DNA from: Dicyema japonicum
Taxonomy: Eukaryota > Dicyemida > Rhombozoa > Dicyemidae
Direction of reading: 5' to 3'
Length of the DNA stretch: 41,075 nt
Assembly (NCBI GenBank): GCA_011109175.1
Contig: RDEW01000074.1
Coordinates: forward strand, 108,451-149,525
Numbering within the stretch: the first letter of the stretch is position 1; each line of letters starts with the position of its first letter. The notes beneath the pieces are model-generated. The model saw only the letters and a list, made by a program, of their open reading frames with translations, did not search any database and was not told where the DNA came from. Position numbers and translations under genes: made by a program. This document shows, one piece after another, positions 10,180 to 20,139 of the stretch.

Positions 10180-11002
10180 TTTATTGAGAACCCCAAGATC
10201 ACCAAGAAAGATGTTAAAAAACAAGTGATCTAGCGTCCATAAATTTCCAGACTCTTCTTGGGTGGCTTTCCAATGTCCCGACTGTAGAACGATAGAGCCT
10301 CTGAATGCCTACAAAGGAAGTCTTTAGGACCGATTGAAAGACTTCACAGCATTCGAATCCCTAATGGGTTTCTTGGTTCTTTAAAAATTCCTCGTGGATT
10401 CTCTGAAGGGAGGGGGAGGGTTGTAATAGTATGAAAAACAACCCTTAGCTCACCGTCTGATTGAATTTGTCGAATTTGGATGGGAATACTACAAACCTGC
10501 ATGTGGGGTTGAAACGATGACCTGGTTATATACTCTGGAAATGCATCCGACAGGAGGGAAAAGGGTTTTCTTTATAATTACCTTCAGCACATTCAACTTC
10601 TGGAGTCCCATGGTCAAGACAGTTTTAGCGTGTTGAGAGGTCATTGATGAGTCATAAGTAACCCGGTGAATCTTAAGTTTACTTGATATCAGAATAGGGG
10701 TGCCCCAATTGTAAACTTTAGTCTCACACTTCCTGTAAATATTGTGAATTGTCATTTTGCCGCAGACACCGTAAGAGAATTATTACAGAACCAGCCATGA
10801 TAGGATAGCGGGAGCCGCGAGGTAGTGCCCTGTTCGGCAAGAGACAAGATATTGAATTGAGATTGCCATAGCATAGTCTCCCACGTCGACCAGAAAAGAA
10901 GTCACTCAGCCACATATCTATATTTTGATAAATACAGGACTTTAAAATCTTATTTGTTAGCAGTGGGCTCGAAATAGAGTCGAATGCTTTGTGTATGTCC
11001 AC
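10180..11002 (-). pseudogene. LINE B reverse transcriptase remnant with 3' UTR
   Basis: Minus-strand frames read 'MDIHKAFDSISSPLL' (RT block with the first catalytic Asp), then 'WLSDFFSGRRGRL' and 'ALPRGS', a decayed form of the G-V-P-Q-G motif. A second frame (10755-10489) carries post-RT sequence ('KLNVLKVIIKKTLFPP'). The YADD box is lost between the frames. The 3' part shares the block at about 10190-10230 with the 34551-34610 and 6240-6345 copies. The coding order resembles Jockey/CR1-type LINEs. The 5' end stops abruptly where another LINE on the opposite strand begins (about 11005). Confidence 0.7.
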
Positions 11003-11004
11003 AA

Positions 11005-11600
11005 AGAGTAAGGCTGTGTTATAAATCCAAGATGTGCTACAGTCTATTATTCAACATATTTATGGAAGACTTTCCTTCTCCACAAGACGTTAGGACCAAG
11101 CTGATGATATATGCGGATGACATCTTAATCCTAGACTCATCTTTGAAGGCCTACATCTCTGAGCGACGAATCGGGGCTTTTGTCGACAAAGTCCAGGTTT
11201 GGTGCGATAGGAGAGGGATGAAACTATCCACAGAAAAATCCAGTTACTTGCGAATATGCAGGCTGGGTCGGCACCAGAAAGAGTCCTATACGCTACGGAT
11301 ACCTAGAGTCTCTAGCCTGAAATACCTGGGATTACAGTGGATGGAAGAGGATCGTATCGGAAGGACATCGAGGAGCGGAGGAAGAAGGCCGTTCAAGCGA
11401 TGTTCTGCACCAGAAAACTAATGTTGGATGTCGATACAATGCTCTTTATCTTCCGAATTGTGATTCTTCCAAGACTGATTTACGGATGCGAGGGATGGTT
11501 TTATACTCCTTCGAGAGAAAGGTTTCTCGCTCGCCTTGAGAAAACAAGGCGAGCGGCGATAAAAATATCTCTGGGAGGAAATTACATGAAAGCCTAACTG
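11005..11600 (+). pseudogene. LINE C reverse transcriptase remnant
   Basis: Plus-strand frame reads 'LLFNIFMEDFPSP', then the catalytic box 'MIYADDILILDSSLK' near 11106-11150, then 'KVQVWCDRRGMKLSTEKS' and 'SSLKYLGLQWMEE'. A one-base shift near 11360 moves the frame to 11337-11597, which continues with 'LPRLIYGCEGWFYTP' and 'ARLEKTRRAAIKI'. This is the standard RT palm and thumb order of Jockey-like LINEs. The 'FMEDFPSP.DVRTKL.IYADD' block is shared with the minus-strand copy at 37620-40030. Both are truncated, and here the N-terminal RT blocks and endonuclease are missing. Confidence 0.8.
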
Positions 11601-11784
11601 AGGAAGAGAATAGCCTTGTCAGGCCTGTAAAGATAGATATCCAAGTCAGGTTGGGTAACCAACTATACAAGACATACTAAGGGGACAACTAAAATGGAGA
11701 TGGGATACGTGTGAAGTGTCCAGGCCGCAAAGGCGGACACGATTAAAAATCTCTTAAACTAACTCCTTAATTACTTGTTGAATA

Positions 11785-11850
11785 GATTGGTTTCATTTGG
11801 TTTCATTTTATTTTCATTTTATTTTCATTTCATTCATTTTCACAATCTGA
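11785..11850 (+). repeat. Degenerate TTCATTTTAT-type tandem repeat
   Basis: Repeats of 'ggtttcattt', 'tattttcatt' and 'tcatttcatt' run for about 60 bases after the LINE C remnant. This is a simple-sequence tract of the kind found at LINE 3' ends, but no boundary can be fixed. Confidence 0.5.
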
Positions 11851-11886
11851 ACCCATGCTGTAATGAAAGTGACTTAAAATCCGGAA

Positions 11887-12269
11887 AAATTATTTTTAGA
11901 ACAAGTTTTTTCAAACACTTTGGGCATTTTGATGTGAGACCGGTGGTATGAGGCAGGGTCTTTTGACTTTCTCGCATTCAGAATTGTCATCAAAAATTCT
12001 TTCAGATTTTTGGCGTTAATAGAATAATCATACAAGTCTGTTAATGCAGCCTTAGTCCAATATGCTTAAGTTGGATCTGATACCTCGTCGAGGTCACATT
12101 CATGGGTTGCGCGTAATGAAGCAATAGAATCACCTACCTCAGCCGAGTTGAAAGTAGTTTTGTATTGCAGTACTCCATCCGTATGGAGAGATCGTAGTTC
12201 TTGTGACTTATGACGACGGAATGTCTTGACTTCTGTGATCAACAAAAACGCACTTGACCTATTTTGCAC
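11887..12269 (-). pseudogene. Unrecognised frame with one in-frame stop
   Basis: One minus-strand frame runs from about 12269 to a TAA at about 11887, interrupted by a single TAA near 12070. It reads 'RSSAFLLITEVKTFRRHKS', 'SIASLRATHECDLDEV', then, after the stop, 'ALTDLYDYSINAKNLKEFL' and 'HIKMPKVFEKTC'. The first codon is GTG, not ATG, and a stop lies just upstream. A 33-nt GT...AG segment could remove the stop in frame, but that is longer than the introns proved by the SLC5 gene. I assign no function. Confidence 0.25.
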
Positions 12270-12870
12270 AAATTATCTCTGAAGGCTATAACGAACCTGG
12301 GCGGCATTTCCAGACATTATTTGTCATCTGGACATCAATCAAGAAAAATAGAAACAGATCCGTGGATATGGAAAAATCAGAACTCTGATCATGCCTAAAC
12401 AACCTGGGTAAACAATGAGGCAACGAGCTATAAAGCTACAAGCGTGATTGGGGGACTTCTAAGGTTTTCTAATTAATCCCAGTTCAGCCTCGTCTTATAA
12501 AAGCGAATATTACCCAACTTAAACTACGGTTATAAAAGGGTTCCAAATACTCCAGGATAACGACAGGAGATTTCTTGAAGAAGGCCTTGGGTATTCTGTC
12601 ATCCCGGCGACATTTTCAATGTTCTTCAACTGTGCATAAATTCTTGGGTGATAAACCCGAAAATTAGACAATTCGCTACCAAACAGGCACTTCGATAAGT
12701 TCCCTCAACGCAGTATCGAGATTAACATGGAAAATCATTGATAAGCTTAATTTCTTACGTCACTTGGAAAACAAAAATGACCCAAATAAAAATTGCAAAA
12801 TCTTAAAAAACATATATGTGCACAAAATGAAATCTAATAGATTAGAATTTTAAAAATAAAATAATTATTG
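12270..12870. other. Non-coding stretch 3' of the SLC5 gene
   Basis: No frame here can be tied to a family. A plus-strand segment near 12535-12625 reads like coding sequence ('LQDNDRRFLEEGLGYS') but is bounded by stops and unassigned. From 12780 to 12870 the sequence is AT-rich and probably contains the SLC5 3' UTR. I did not find a canonical AATAAA on the minus strand close to the stop. Confidence 0.3.
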
Positions 12871-14697
12871 TTATAAATTAGTACTAGATTGCTGAGGGAC
12901 TGGAGTTTTTCTGCATTTTTTGTAAATTAATTCAAAGATGAAGTAGATCACCGTCCCCACCACTGAACAAGCGAGGGTGATGCTGTTATAGTAGAAAGTA
13001 TTAATATTGGCAAATCTACCGGTTAAACAAATTATCTAAACATTCCTTTGTCGAGAAGCGTGCTGGCGTCAATAATGATCCACAAGGCAGTAATCGAGCC
13101 TACCACAAGTCCAAACAGAGTATTCTAAATATGCCAATATGTGGAATACATATTCAGAAATAGGCTTCAAATAAATCACCGAGAAAAGCAGAATAATATC
13201 GGAGACCCTAGGGATCCAAGAATTATGAAGACAACCTTAAAGAATTAGCAAAAGTTACATTCATGGCTTGTTTGGTCATCAAAATGGGGGTCAGTGATAA
13301 TTCCATCACAATCAGACCTAATGTGAAGCCTAGCATTATAACTCAAGCATACAGATTATTCTCAAAACATGAAAAGACATGTTCTCATACTTTTCCTGTT
13401 TATATACCTTCTTGAGATAATAAGGAAGGGTTTGTAGACGACAGTAGTCACGGCATTCAAGCCAGAGGAAAGGGTACTATCGGTAAAGGCTCATTTCCTA
13501 CCTTATTGCCGCGGAAAACATTGTCCCGACGAACATCCCACCGAGTCCTGTATATTCAGAGAGAGAATCTGTCACGAGGTGAAACAGTATCTACATTGAA
13601 TTCCACGTGATTACATCATTACTTTTGTAATTATTTTCCTCAAGCATTTTTTCAGTCAGAACATCTTTAGCGACAATCCCAATCAATGCGCAGAGAACGA
13701 AAAATATGCAGTTTCCAATGAAATGCAAGTATAATGCCCTAAATTGAGTTGGAGGAAAACAATCTGGCTTTTTTCTGAGTCCCCAAACTCAGATATCGCT
13801 GAATCATAGTCTGATTAGTCCCATATATGCCCCCAGTGAGAAGAGTCGAGAACAGCAAAGTCTTGAAAATGCTAATTTTTACTTCAGCCAATCTCACTTG
13901 ACTACATTTGTCTCCGTTTTCCTAGCCGCCTCATTGAGGATAGTAATGATTGGAGTCTTTGCTTTGCTCATCGTAAAGCCCATGATGAGGAGGACACCAA
14001 CCGTTATAAAGCACATTTGAATCACGTCCGTCCAGATAACCCCACTGATTCCACCCTAGCATAAGAAAAGACATAATCTACAATAGTGGTGTATATTATG
14101 CATATGACGGTTATTATGAGGATAGAAGCCCACAGAGGCCATCCACTCACTATTATTATTATAACAAGCAAACATAGGTGGAGGAAATTAGCCGGGACAA
14201 ACATGACTACTGATAGGTAGGCGACCTAGGAATAAGTTAGCTGTCAGACTGTTTGAAAGGTATAAATGGCACAACACAGATTCTCTATTCTCGGAGATTT
14301 GAATCGATTGGTGAATATCTAGAATATAGAAATTGTGAACCTGGAACCCATTGAGTAGCTCAGTTTTAAACAAGTGGGGGATAATCAGTTGGCCAGCGAT
14401 TATAGCTCCGGGGAAATATCCAACAGCCATCCAAAAAAATGAAAAGTGTCTTTCATACGTATGGAAGGCAACTCCAGTGATGAAAATTGCAGATTGGAAA
14501 TTCGCGATGAGGGATAAAGTGCAAGGAATCACTTTCAGAGTCCTGTCCCCGACAATATACCTCTCAAATTGTCTCTAAAAATTCATTCCATCAAATACCG
14601 GGGCGTTTTTTTTAAGTATCCATATTATTATAGCCATTATTAAGGAGCAAGATGGTATAATACAGAATATTACAACATCCACAGTCCCGAATTCCAT
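12871..14697 (-). CDS. SLC5-family sodium/solute symporter, 14 exons, 13 introns of 22-26 nt
   Basis: A membrane cotransporter of the SLC5 (sodium/solute symporter) family, closest by eye to the multivitamin/monocarboxylate branch. ATG at 14697-14695, TAA at 12873-12871, about 504 residues after splicing (family usually 550-670). Introns (plus coordinates): 14575-14598, 14319-14340, 14226-14249, 14150-14173, 14056-14081, 13872-13897, 13739-13760, 13591-13614, 13477-13501, 13330-13352, 13236-13258, 13125-13149, 13016-13041. All are GT...AG. Conserved segments include 'RYIVGDRTLKVIPCTLSLIA' (exon 2), 'GGISGVIWTDVIQ' (after intron 5), 'IYGTNQTMIQRYLSLG' (exon 7), and 'STLSSGLNAVTTVV' split by intron 9. 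Exon 10 (within about 13412-13432) and exon 12 (about 13160-13190) each lack one base, leaving the gene frameshifted unless these are assembly errors. A TATA-like site lies at 14721-14732. Confidence 0.87.
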
Positions 14698-14720
14698 GCT
14701 TCCGTTAAGTCAAAACAACA

Positions 14721-14732
14721 TGATTTATATAC
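14721..14732 (-). promoter_or_regulatory. TATA-like element upstream of the SLC5 gene
   Basis: Minus-strand 'gtatataaatca' about 27 bases upstream of the start codon. A TATA box at this distance would put transcription start almost on the ATG. The small gene at 24723 shows the same arrangement. It is one match in AT-rich sequence, so the evidence is weak. Confidence 0.35.
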
Positions 14733-14854
14733 AAAAACATGCGCCAAATATTTGACCTAATTATCTTCATTTTCTTTAATGATAATAATTTATGACTAAA
14801 ATTAAATTTATATTATGTTAACCACCATATGTCGATAAATAAGTCACCGGTGAG

Positions 14855-15395
14855 TTTTTACGGCTACAGACAAGTCTCTTGAATCACGTGGATACCATGA
14901 CGCATCTTGAAGAACCCATAGAAGAAGTCTATGACAAGACAAGTCACCGTAAAGGAAGTGAGCTACTTCTTTATTAACCCCAAATTTACAGTCTTTCGTA
15001 AGCCCGGCACAAACAGTCATAACTAATTAATCCAAGAAAGGAACCTACGGAAGAACTGCTTGTGCCGCCCAAATCCATCCTCCACCCCAATCGTCCCTTA
15101 CAGGCTTTCGAATAGGTATGGAGGAGTAGGTCGCCATCTTACATTTTTATCACACGGCATACTGTCGTGCGCATCACTTCATTCTTAGGTAGAAAAGTTT
15201 TCATAATGGTAATCTTAACCAGTGGAGTTGGTCAGATAGAAGGTAGGAAGATCCCCATACAAGAATTACACATCTCCTTATGGATGGGATCTGTTTGACG
15301 AGAATTGACCTTCGCTAAAAACTCCATTTTCGAATCCGAACCCAAGACAGTTAGATCCAATGTCATCATACCCACAGCAAATCTCAACATGGGAG
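14855..15395 (-). pseudogene. Unidentified coding-like frame with two internal stops
   Basis: One minus-strand frame beginning with ATG near 15392 reads 'MLRFAVGMMTLDLTVLG', 'KMEFLAKVNSRQTDP', 'KEMCNSCMGIFLPSI', stop, 'TPLVKITIMKTFLPKN', stop, then 'GTSSSSVGSFLGLISYD' and ends near 15010. A neighbouring frame near 14950-14860 reads 'ASWYPRDSRDLSVAVK'. Staying in one frame across two stops for about 380 bases is unusual for random AT-rich DNA and suggests a formerly coding region. I found no 22-28 nt GT...AG segment that removes either stop. Family unknown. Confidence 0.25.
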
Positions 15396-15641
15396 CCCAC
15401 TAAGCTCTACAGTTTATATAAATTAATTTAATTAATAATAATTTAAAATGTTTTTTTTGTCATACACATAGCTTACTTAAATACAATGCACAAGTGTAAC
15501 TACTCAATTCTACGATCAAATGAAATCTATCATTACGACCCACTCATGACATTCAGTAAACGTATTAACAACATCACATCCTTGTCCCATTCATATTCTT
15601 GTCATTGTTTAGTTCAACGCCACGTGGTGCTATGAGGCTAG

Positions 15642-15905
15642 TTGGTCAAAAATTTATTTTCATTCCTTTCGATGACATCATGGATTCACCTTACTGAGGA
15701 GACGCCTAATACCTGGCTGGCATCAAAAGGATCCGACTATTCTTTTCCCGGGGGAAATTTATTTACCTTGAGACAAGTTCTGGAACGCTGGAACGAGTCA
15801 AAGTCAAGAGTTAGTTTGGCTACCCTTGGTTTTTGGAATAATTTTAATTCATTATCCTCATCCCAACGCAAACAACTTTTTAAAAGCACTCCTTGGACAC
15901 TATAA
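15642..15905 (+). CDS. Unrecognised 87-codon ORF
   Basis: The frame starts with TTG and reads 'FSFLSMTSWIHLTEETPN', 'SFPGGNLFTLRQVLERWNE' and 'SLATLGFWNNFNSLSSSQ'. No motif is recognised. It abuts a LINE scrap (15940-16010), so it could belong to a retroelement, but nothing in it is diagnostic. Confidence 0.2.
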   Translation: MVKNLFSFLSMTSWIHLTEETPNTWLASKGSDYSFPGGNLFTLRQVLERWNESKSRVSLATLGFWNNFNSLSSSQRKQLFKSTPWTL

Positions 15906-15929
15906 AGGCTACTTCAACTCAACGTTAAG

Positions 15930-16020
15930 CACACATTATAATACATACAATCGAAAATCAGCTACGGATGTGCTGCATGGAGGACTAGCCTGATCAACTT
16001 AAAAAAGCCTTCATAAAGTC
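15930..16020 (+). pseudogene. LINE post-RT scrap
   Basis: A short frame reading 'SKISYGCAAWRTSLINLKK' matches the post-RT segment of the LINEs in this window ('YVCSTWRSD' in the 34756 copy, 'ISYACTSWGPLA' in the 26133 copy). Nothing else of the element survives. Confidence 0.4.
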
Positions 16021-16255
16021 TTTTTAGAGTATTGGAGAACCTATACGTCGACCTTAAGTCTTCGACGTTTAAAGTATGCTGGCAACTCACCTCTATCGGA
16101 GGTGTGTACACGTATATGCAAGACCGCAATATTTTTGGGGACGATCAACAAATGCATGTCCCCATTCTAAGTCAAGGAGTAGTGATCATTTAGCCATTCG
16201 ATGAGGATCCATGCTCTGCCACGACTATGTGTGGGAGTATAACAAAGTTGTAAGG

Positions 16256-17732
16256 CATGGGTGTCAAACTCATTTCGCTTCGAGGGCCGCATTTAAAATA
16301 ATTTCTCATCAAGAGAAAATTAGTTCTGATATATTATTTTTAAAAAAATGTTTATTTATTATAATGAAAAATTAAAAAATAAGAAAAACTTAATTATTTA
16401 ATCACCACCTTTAACTTAGGTGTGAGCTACTTGATATCTTTTTTGGATACAATTTTTGATATGTCGGGCACAGCTATTCCTATAGTTACGAGTTTAATTA
16501 AAGCGGATAAATTTTCACCTGTTAGTCTTGTTTTTTGAGCGGTTTTTGTCAATTTCATAAATGGAAAAACTTTCCAGGAAAATATGAAAAGAAAGCAGAT
16601 ATTCCAACCTTAAATATTTATCTCTAAATAGAATCTGATTGGTTTTCCAATAGTTGCCGGTGGTTGGGGAATGATTTCTGATATTACTGTTTTCTGACCT
16701 AACTAATCGTATTTTTTAAATCTTTGACCACAATTTTTGCTCATGAATATTACAACGAAGGTGACAAATGATGACCAGGGATTTAACTTTTCTATTTCAG
16801 CTCGCAATTTGGCAGCAACACCAGCATGTCGTCCAACCATATAAGCACAAACATGCAAGCTTCTTCAAATCAAACCCATAGTCAAATATAATTTGTAGTA
16901 GTTTTACAAAATATCTTTACTTGTGGTATTATCCTACATCGGTACCAGTTCGAGAAATTCTTCATAAATATTAAATTCTGAATCACAGACTCTAACAAAT
17001 ATTGCTAATTTTGCAATTACAACAACGTCTACTGTTTCATTGATCGGAATTGAAAAATACCCAAATCATTACAATTCATACTTTAATTGGTGTTTCAAAC
17101 ACATTTCGTTAATGTGTTCGGCAACAGTGATTCTGGTTAATGAAATATCTTTAAACAAGTGGGCGTTGTCTGACAAATTATTTTTGCTGTTTTTACATGA
17201 CAATGCGTGATGAAATCACCATCGCAATATGATTTTCATTCATTGCAAGTGCTTGCAGTAACATATGCAGTACTTAGATTATGATTTTTTTGAAATGAGT
17301 CTGTAACGTAGTTAATTTTTTTCGCAATTCATTTAGCTTTAAAACATGCATTGGACTTCTTGGTTAATAAGCAATAATTGTATGGTCGATGATTAGATTG
17401 GTAGTGCATTTTAGGTTGTATTCTTTCGGTGTAGCGATAAACTGGTTACATATCAAGCAATGTATTTTTCCATCAACCGTTGTACAAAAATAAAGTTCCC
17501 ATTTATCTTGAATCATTCTCCGTTCATCGTTCAAACACCGTTCTTAGTTCCAGAAGAAGCACGTGACATTGGCGAACAAGATTTACAAATACTATTAAAA
17601 ATTAATTAAATGTAAAAAATAACAAAATGATTTTTGTGTTTATAGCATTAAATCGGGCCGCACTTATGCTTGTCAAGGTACTCCTGAATACCGCAGCTAT
17701 ACCTTTCGAGGGCCGCATGTTTGACACCCCTG
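16256..17732 (-). mobile_element. hAT transposon with decayed transposase
   Basis: The left end 'catgggtgtcaaactcat' and right end (minus strand) 'caggggtgtcaaacatg' are terminal inverted repeats followed on both sides by 'cgagggccgca'. The 8-bp flanks ttgtaagg / atataagg agree at 6 of 8 positions, a decayed hAT-type target-site duplication. The minus strand keeps transposase pieces across frameshifts: 'EFNIYEEFLELVPM' (about 16940-16990), 'GRHAGVAAKLRAEIEK' (about 16790-16850), and 'ENLSALIKLVTIGIAV' (about 16470-16520). These match hAT transposases of the type domesticated as GTF2IRD2/ZBED-like proteins. Several stops are present, so it is inactive. Confidence 0.75.
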
Positions 17733-17794
17733 ATATAAGGAGTCTTCATCTTCTACTATGATAGTATAGAATTCGCCACACCAGAAAGTTGCGG

Positions 17795-17960
17795 ACTCAT
17801 AAGGTGCAATCTGTAGTAGAGAACGCCAGAGTCCAAATCAATGTAGACAGTATTATCAGTACCTCGGTGCTAGTCAAGCACAATAAACCGGACATTGTGG
17901 TACACGATAAGAAATCTGGCCGAGTCCTTAGTATAGAGTATAGGAGATAGACCCGGAGAT
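17795..17960 (+). pseudogene. RLE-2 nuclease fragment joined to LINE A
   Basis: Plus-strand frame 'SVVENARVQINVDSIIST', then 'VLVKHNKPDIVVHDKKSG', then a stop. The KPD...D...K pattern is the start of the PD-(D/E)xK core of restriction-like endonucleases. The minus-strand copy at 21886-22740 has 'NKPDIFVYDK' at the same place. The remaining nuclease motifs are missing: within about 40 bases the sequence passes into LINE A. The junction at about 17960-17995 suggests insertion or template switching. Confidence 0.65.
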
Positions 17961-17989
17961 GCCATATAGCGGAGATTTTTTTAATAAAG

Positions 17990-19260
17990 GTAATTCTATT
18001 AAAAAATCTTGGAGACGGGTGAGTTACTATGGAAACAGACACAAATAAGGCCAATACTAAAACCTATGACATAGAGATGACCAGCGTCTTTAAGCCCGGT
18101 GTCAATACTATGTTGCATGACAAAAATACTGGAGAGGCTTGTGCTAGGGAGAATCAAAGAATTTTTACCAGAGAGGCCTTTTCAACACGGATTCAAAAAT
18201 AAGAGATTCAAATCTACACACAAACATTGTCCGACTTCATTCGAGTCGGATTTGAAAAAAAGCGAGAAACTTAAAAACAGTTTTCTGCTCGATCGAGATA
18301 CACAAAGCGTTTGAATAAATCTCGAGAAGATACCATCGAGAAAAGTATTTCAATCGGAGATCCAGGGAAGGTCAAGCTTTGGATCATCAATTTCAATAGT
18401 AGACGGAAGGGGCATGTATGCCTCGGAGCACTGAAATTTATCTCACCTCCTCCTCAACTAAGTCCCTCAAGGATCTTGTTTATTCCCTGCTTTGTTTAAC
18501 CTTTTTATGGCTAATCTCCCGACTGTGGAATCTGATAATGATGATCTACTCTCTTATATGGATGATATTGTGTTGGCTTCGCAAGATTTTGACATCCAGA
18601 AGGTCACAGAAAGAATACAAATTAACCTGGACCGGCTTAACACCTGGATAATAGAGAACCGGCTCATAGTGAATGCAAAGAAGTCGACCACTTCCCTTTT
18701 TTATTTCTGACAAAAGTTTGTGAAAGAAGAAAGTCACTTTGAAGTTAAACAAGTCGACTTCCTTTCAACAGATGTCAAAGGCTCTTAAGTGTGACACTTG
18801 ATATGCATCTTTGTTTGTCACCACACGTAGAAAATATTCATGTGAAATGAGAAAACCGACCGTACTAAATAGTTCATCGGCAACATGGAAGATTGGTGCT
18901 CACCCGTCCTCTAAATACAGCACACCAAGCCATGTTTCTTATATGCATGCGTCTCGTAGAGACCGTCCATATCTTGGACAAATATGAGGAAGATTGAGGA
19001 AGGCAAAGATGGCTTTCAGAGTAACGGAGCGATGGATTTGTAGAGATCATCGAACCTGACTAACGCCTCTTGAGACCCTTATGAAACTAGACTCCAGAAT
19101 GCAGGAATGTGGCCTCGTAAATTCATCAGTCGTCTTGCACGAGCACGAGAGAGGAACTCCAGTCAAAGATAAAGTCAGGATCACGTGACGCATCAGGATC
19201 ACGTGATAATTAGTTTGGTTTTACAATGGTCTTGTTGAATAAATAAAAATAACAACTATT
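17990..19260 (+). pseudogene. LINE A reverse transcriptase copy 1
   Basis: Frames in sequence read 'ISLLCCMTKILERLVL'-type pre-RT sequence (18097-18130; the ISL part is reconstructed from the frame), 'FLPERPFQHGFKNKR', 'VPQGSCLFPALFNLFM' (18461-18510), 'LLSYMDDIVLASQDFD' (YMDD box, about 18550-18595), and 'IQINLDRLNTWIIENRL'. The tail includes 'AFRVTERWICRDH' and ends '...VKDKVRIT' with a stop near 19185. Five or more frameshifts and stops break it. The block order is that of Jockey/CR1-type LINE RTs. The 3' end carries the 'cacgtgat' block shared with 31726-31960. It directly follows an RLE-2 nuclease scrap. Confidence 0.8.
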
Positions 19261-19289
19261 CCATGTTTTTGTTGGTTTTTTAGCATCAA

Positions 19290-19900
19290 GGAATCGAGAT
19301 GTCCTGGCAGCCATAGAGACAGTACAACATTACTTGAACTGTTTGTCTGTGTGGCTGAACGATAACCAACTGACAATCAGCCTTTAGAAATCCATTACAT
19401 CTCATTAACCGGACAAGAAAATGTTAAAAAATCAATTGAAATTCAAGAGATGGGAAAACATTGCCATTTAAGAAATGGCAAAAAAATCTGGGAGTGAGCT
19501 ACGTATATGTGTTTCTGCGGCATTTTGGAAATGTGCTACATTGAGCCATTCATTCCCCTCAATGTGTCTCTTGGGGACCTTACATCTCTTGGAATAATTC
19601 TTAGAAAATCGTCACTACACAAAAAGGCCTTTAGGGAAAGAAGTGGTCTACGGACAAAAAGAACATGATGCCTACACCCTTAGAGATTCTATCTGAGGGA
19701 ATAACGAAAGGCCTGATCCAAAGTGATCAGGAGACAACCTGACACCAATGAGCCTTTTTAGAATCAAAGGAACGGCATCGATGCGACCTGAGAGTCTGGA
19801 TTAAATTTGTCGTGATCACATAGTTTGTTTTTTCAGTTTAACGGTGGTCTTTGAATGCGAAAGTCTATTTATTAGTTTTTTCCCTGCAATCTGTCACATT
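19290..19900 (+). pseudogene. LINE A C-terminal copy 2
   Basis: Plus-strand frame reads 'AAIETVQHYLNCLSVWLND' then 'NQLTISL', matching the segment after the YADD box of family A. Further on, 'MAKKSGSELRI' corresponds to 'KWQKILGLTFD'. It ends '...RVWIKFVVIT' and a TAG near 19820, followed by the family A 3' sequence ('ttaacggtggtctttgaat', compare the 26133 copy). It lacks the catalytic RT blocks and contains stops. It lies in tandem and in the same direction as copy 1, about 30-90 bases downstream. Confidence 0.6.
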
Positions 19901-20139
19901 TATTTTGAAGCGATGAAATTAAAAAAATCCGTTCAATTAACGTGAGGGGTGAAGAAATGGTTGTGGGAGAATATGAAGCCAGCATGTAAATTCCTGATTA
20001 CAGTGATGAGAACGTCTGTCATTGATATCTAGCCACTGGTTAGCCATTTCTTCCGTCACTTGAAAGAACCGGGGTAAATAGATAACGATACTATGGCAGT
20101 TGGTCCTCATATCAGAATGTTGGTGAAGATAGTCTACAA

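Noticed and set aside
11887-12269. A gene with a 33-nt intron removing the in-frame TAA
   Set aside because: The length lies outside the 22-26 nt range established by SLC5, no start codon is available and no family is recognised.
13342-13378. A 37-nt intron (GT...GAG) in SLC5 instead of intron 10
   Set aside because: It gives an open frame, but it is an outlier in length and acceptor. The 23-nt TAG intron at 13330-13352 plus a one-base loss upstream restores a better transporter sequence ('ENMSFHVLRII' joined to 'CFTLGLIVM').
14022-14532. Treating the SLC5 region as a simple multi-stop pseudogene
   Set aside because: The stops and shifts are almost all removed by 22-26 nt GT...AG segments at conserved positions, which decay would not produce.
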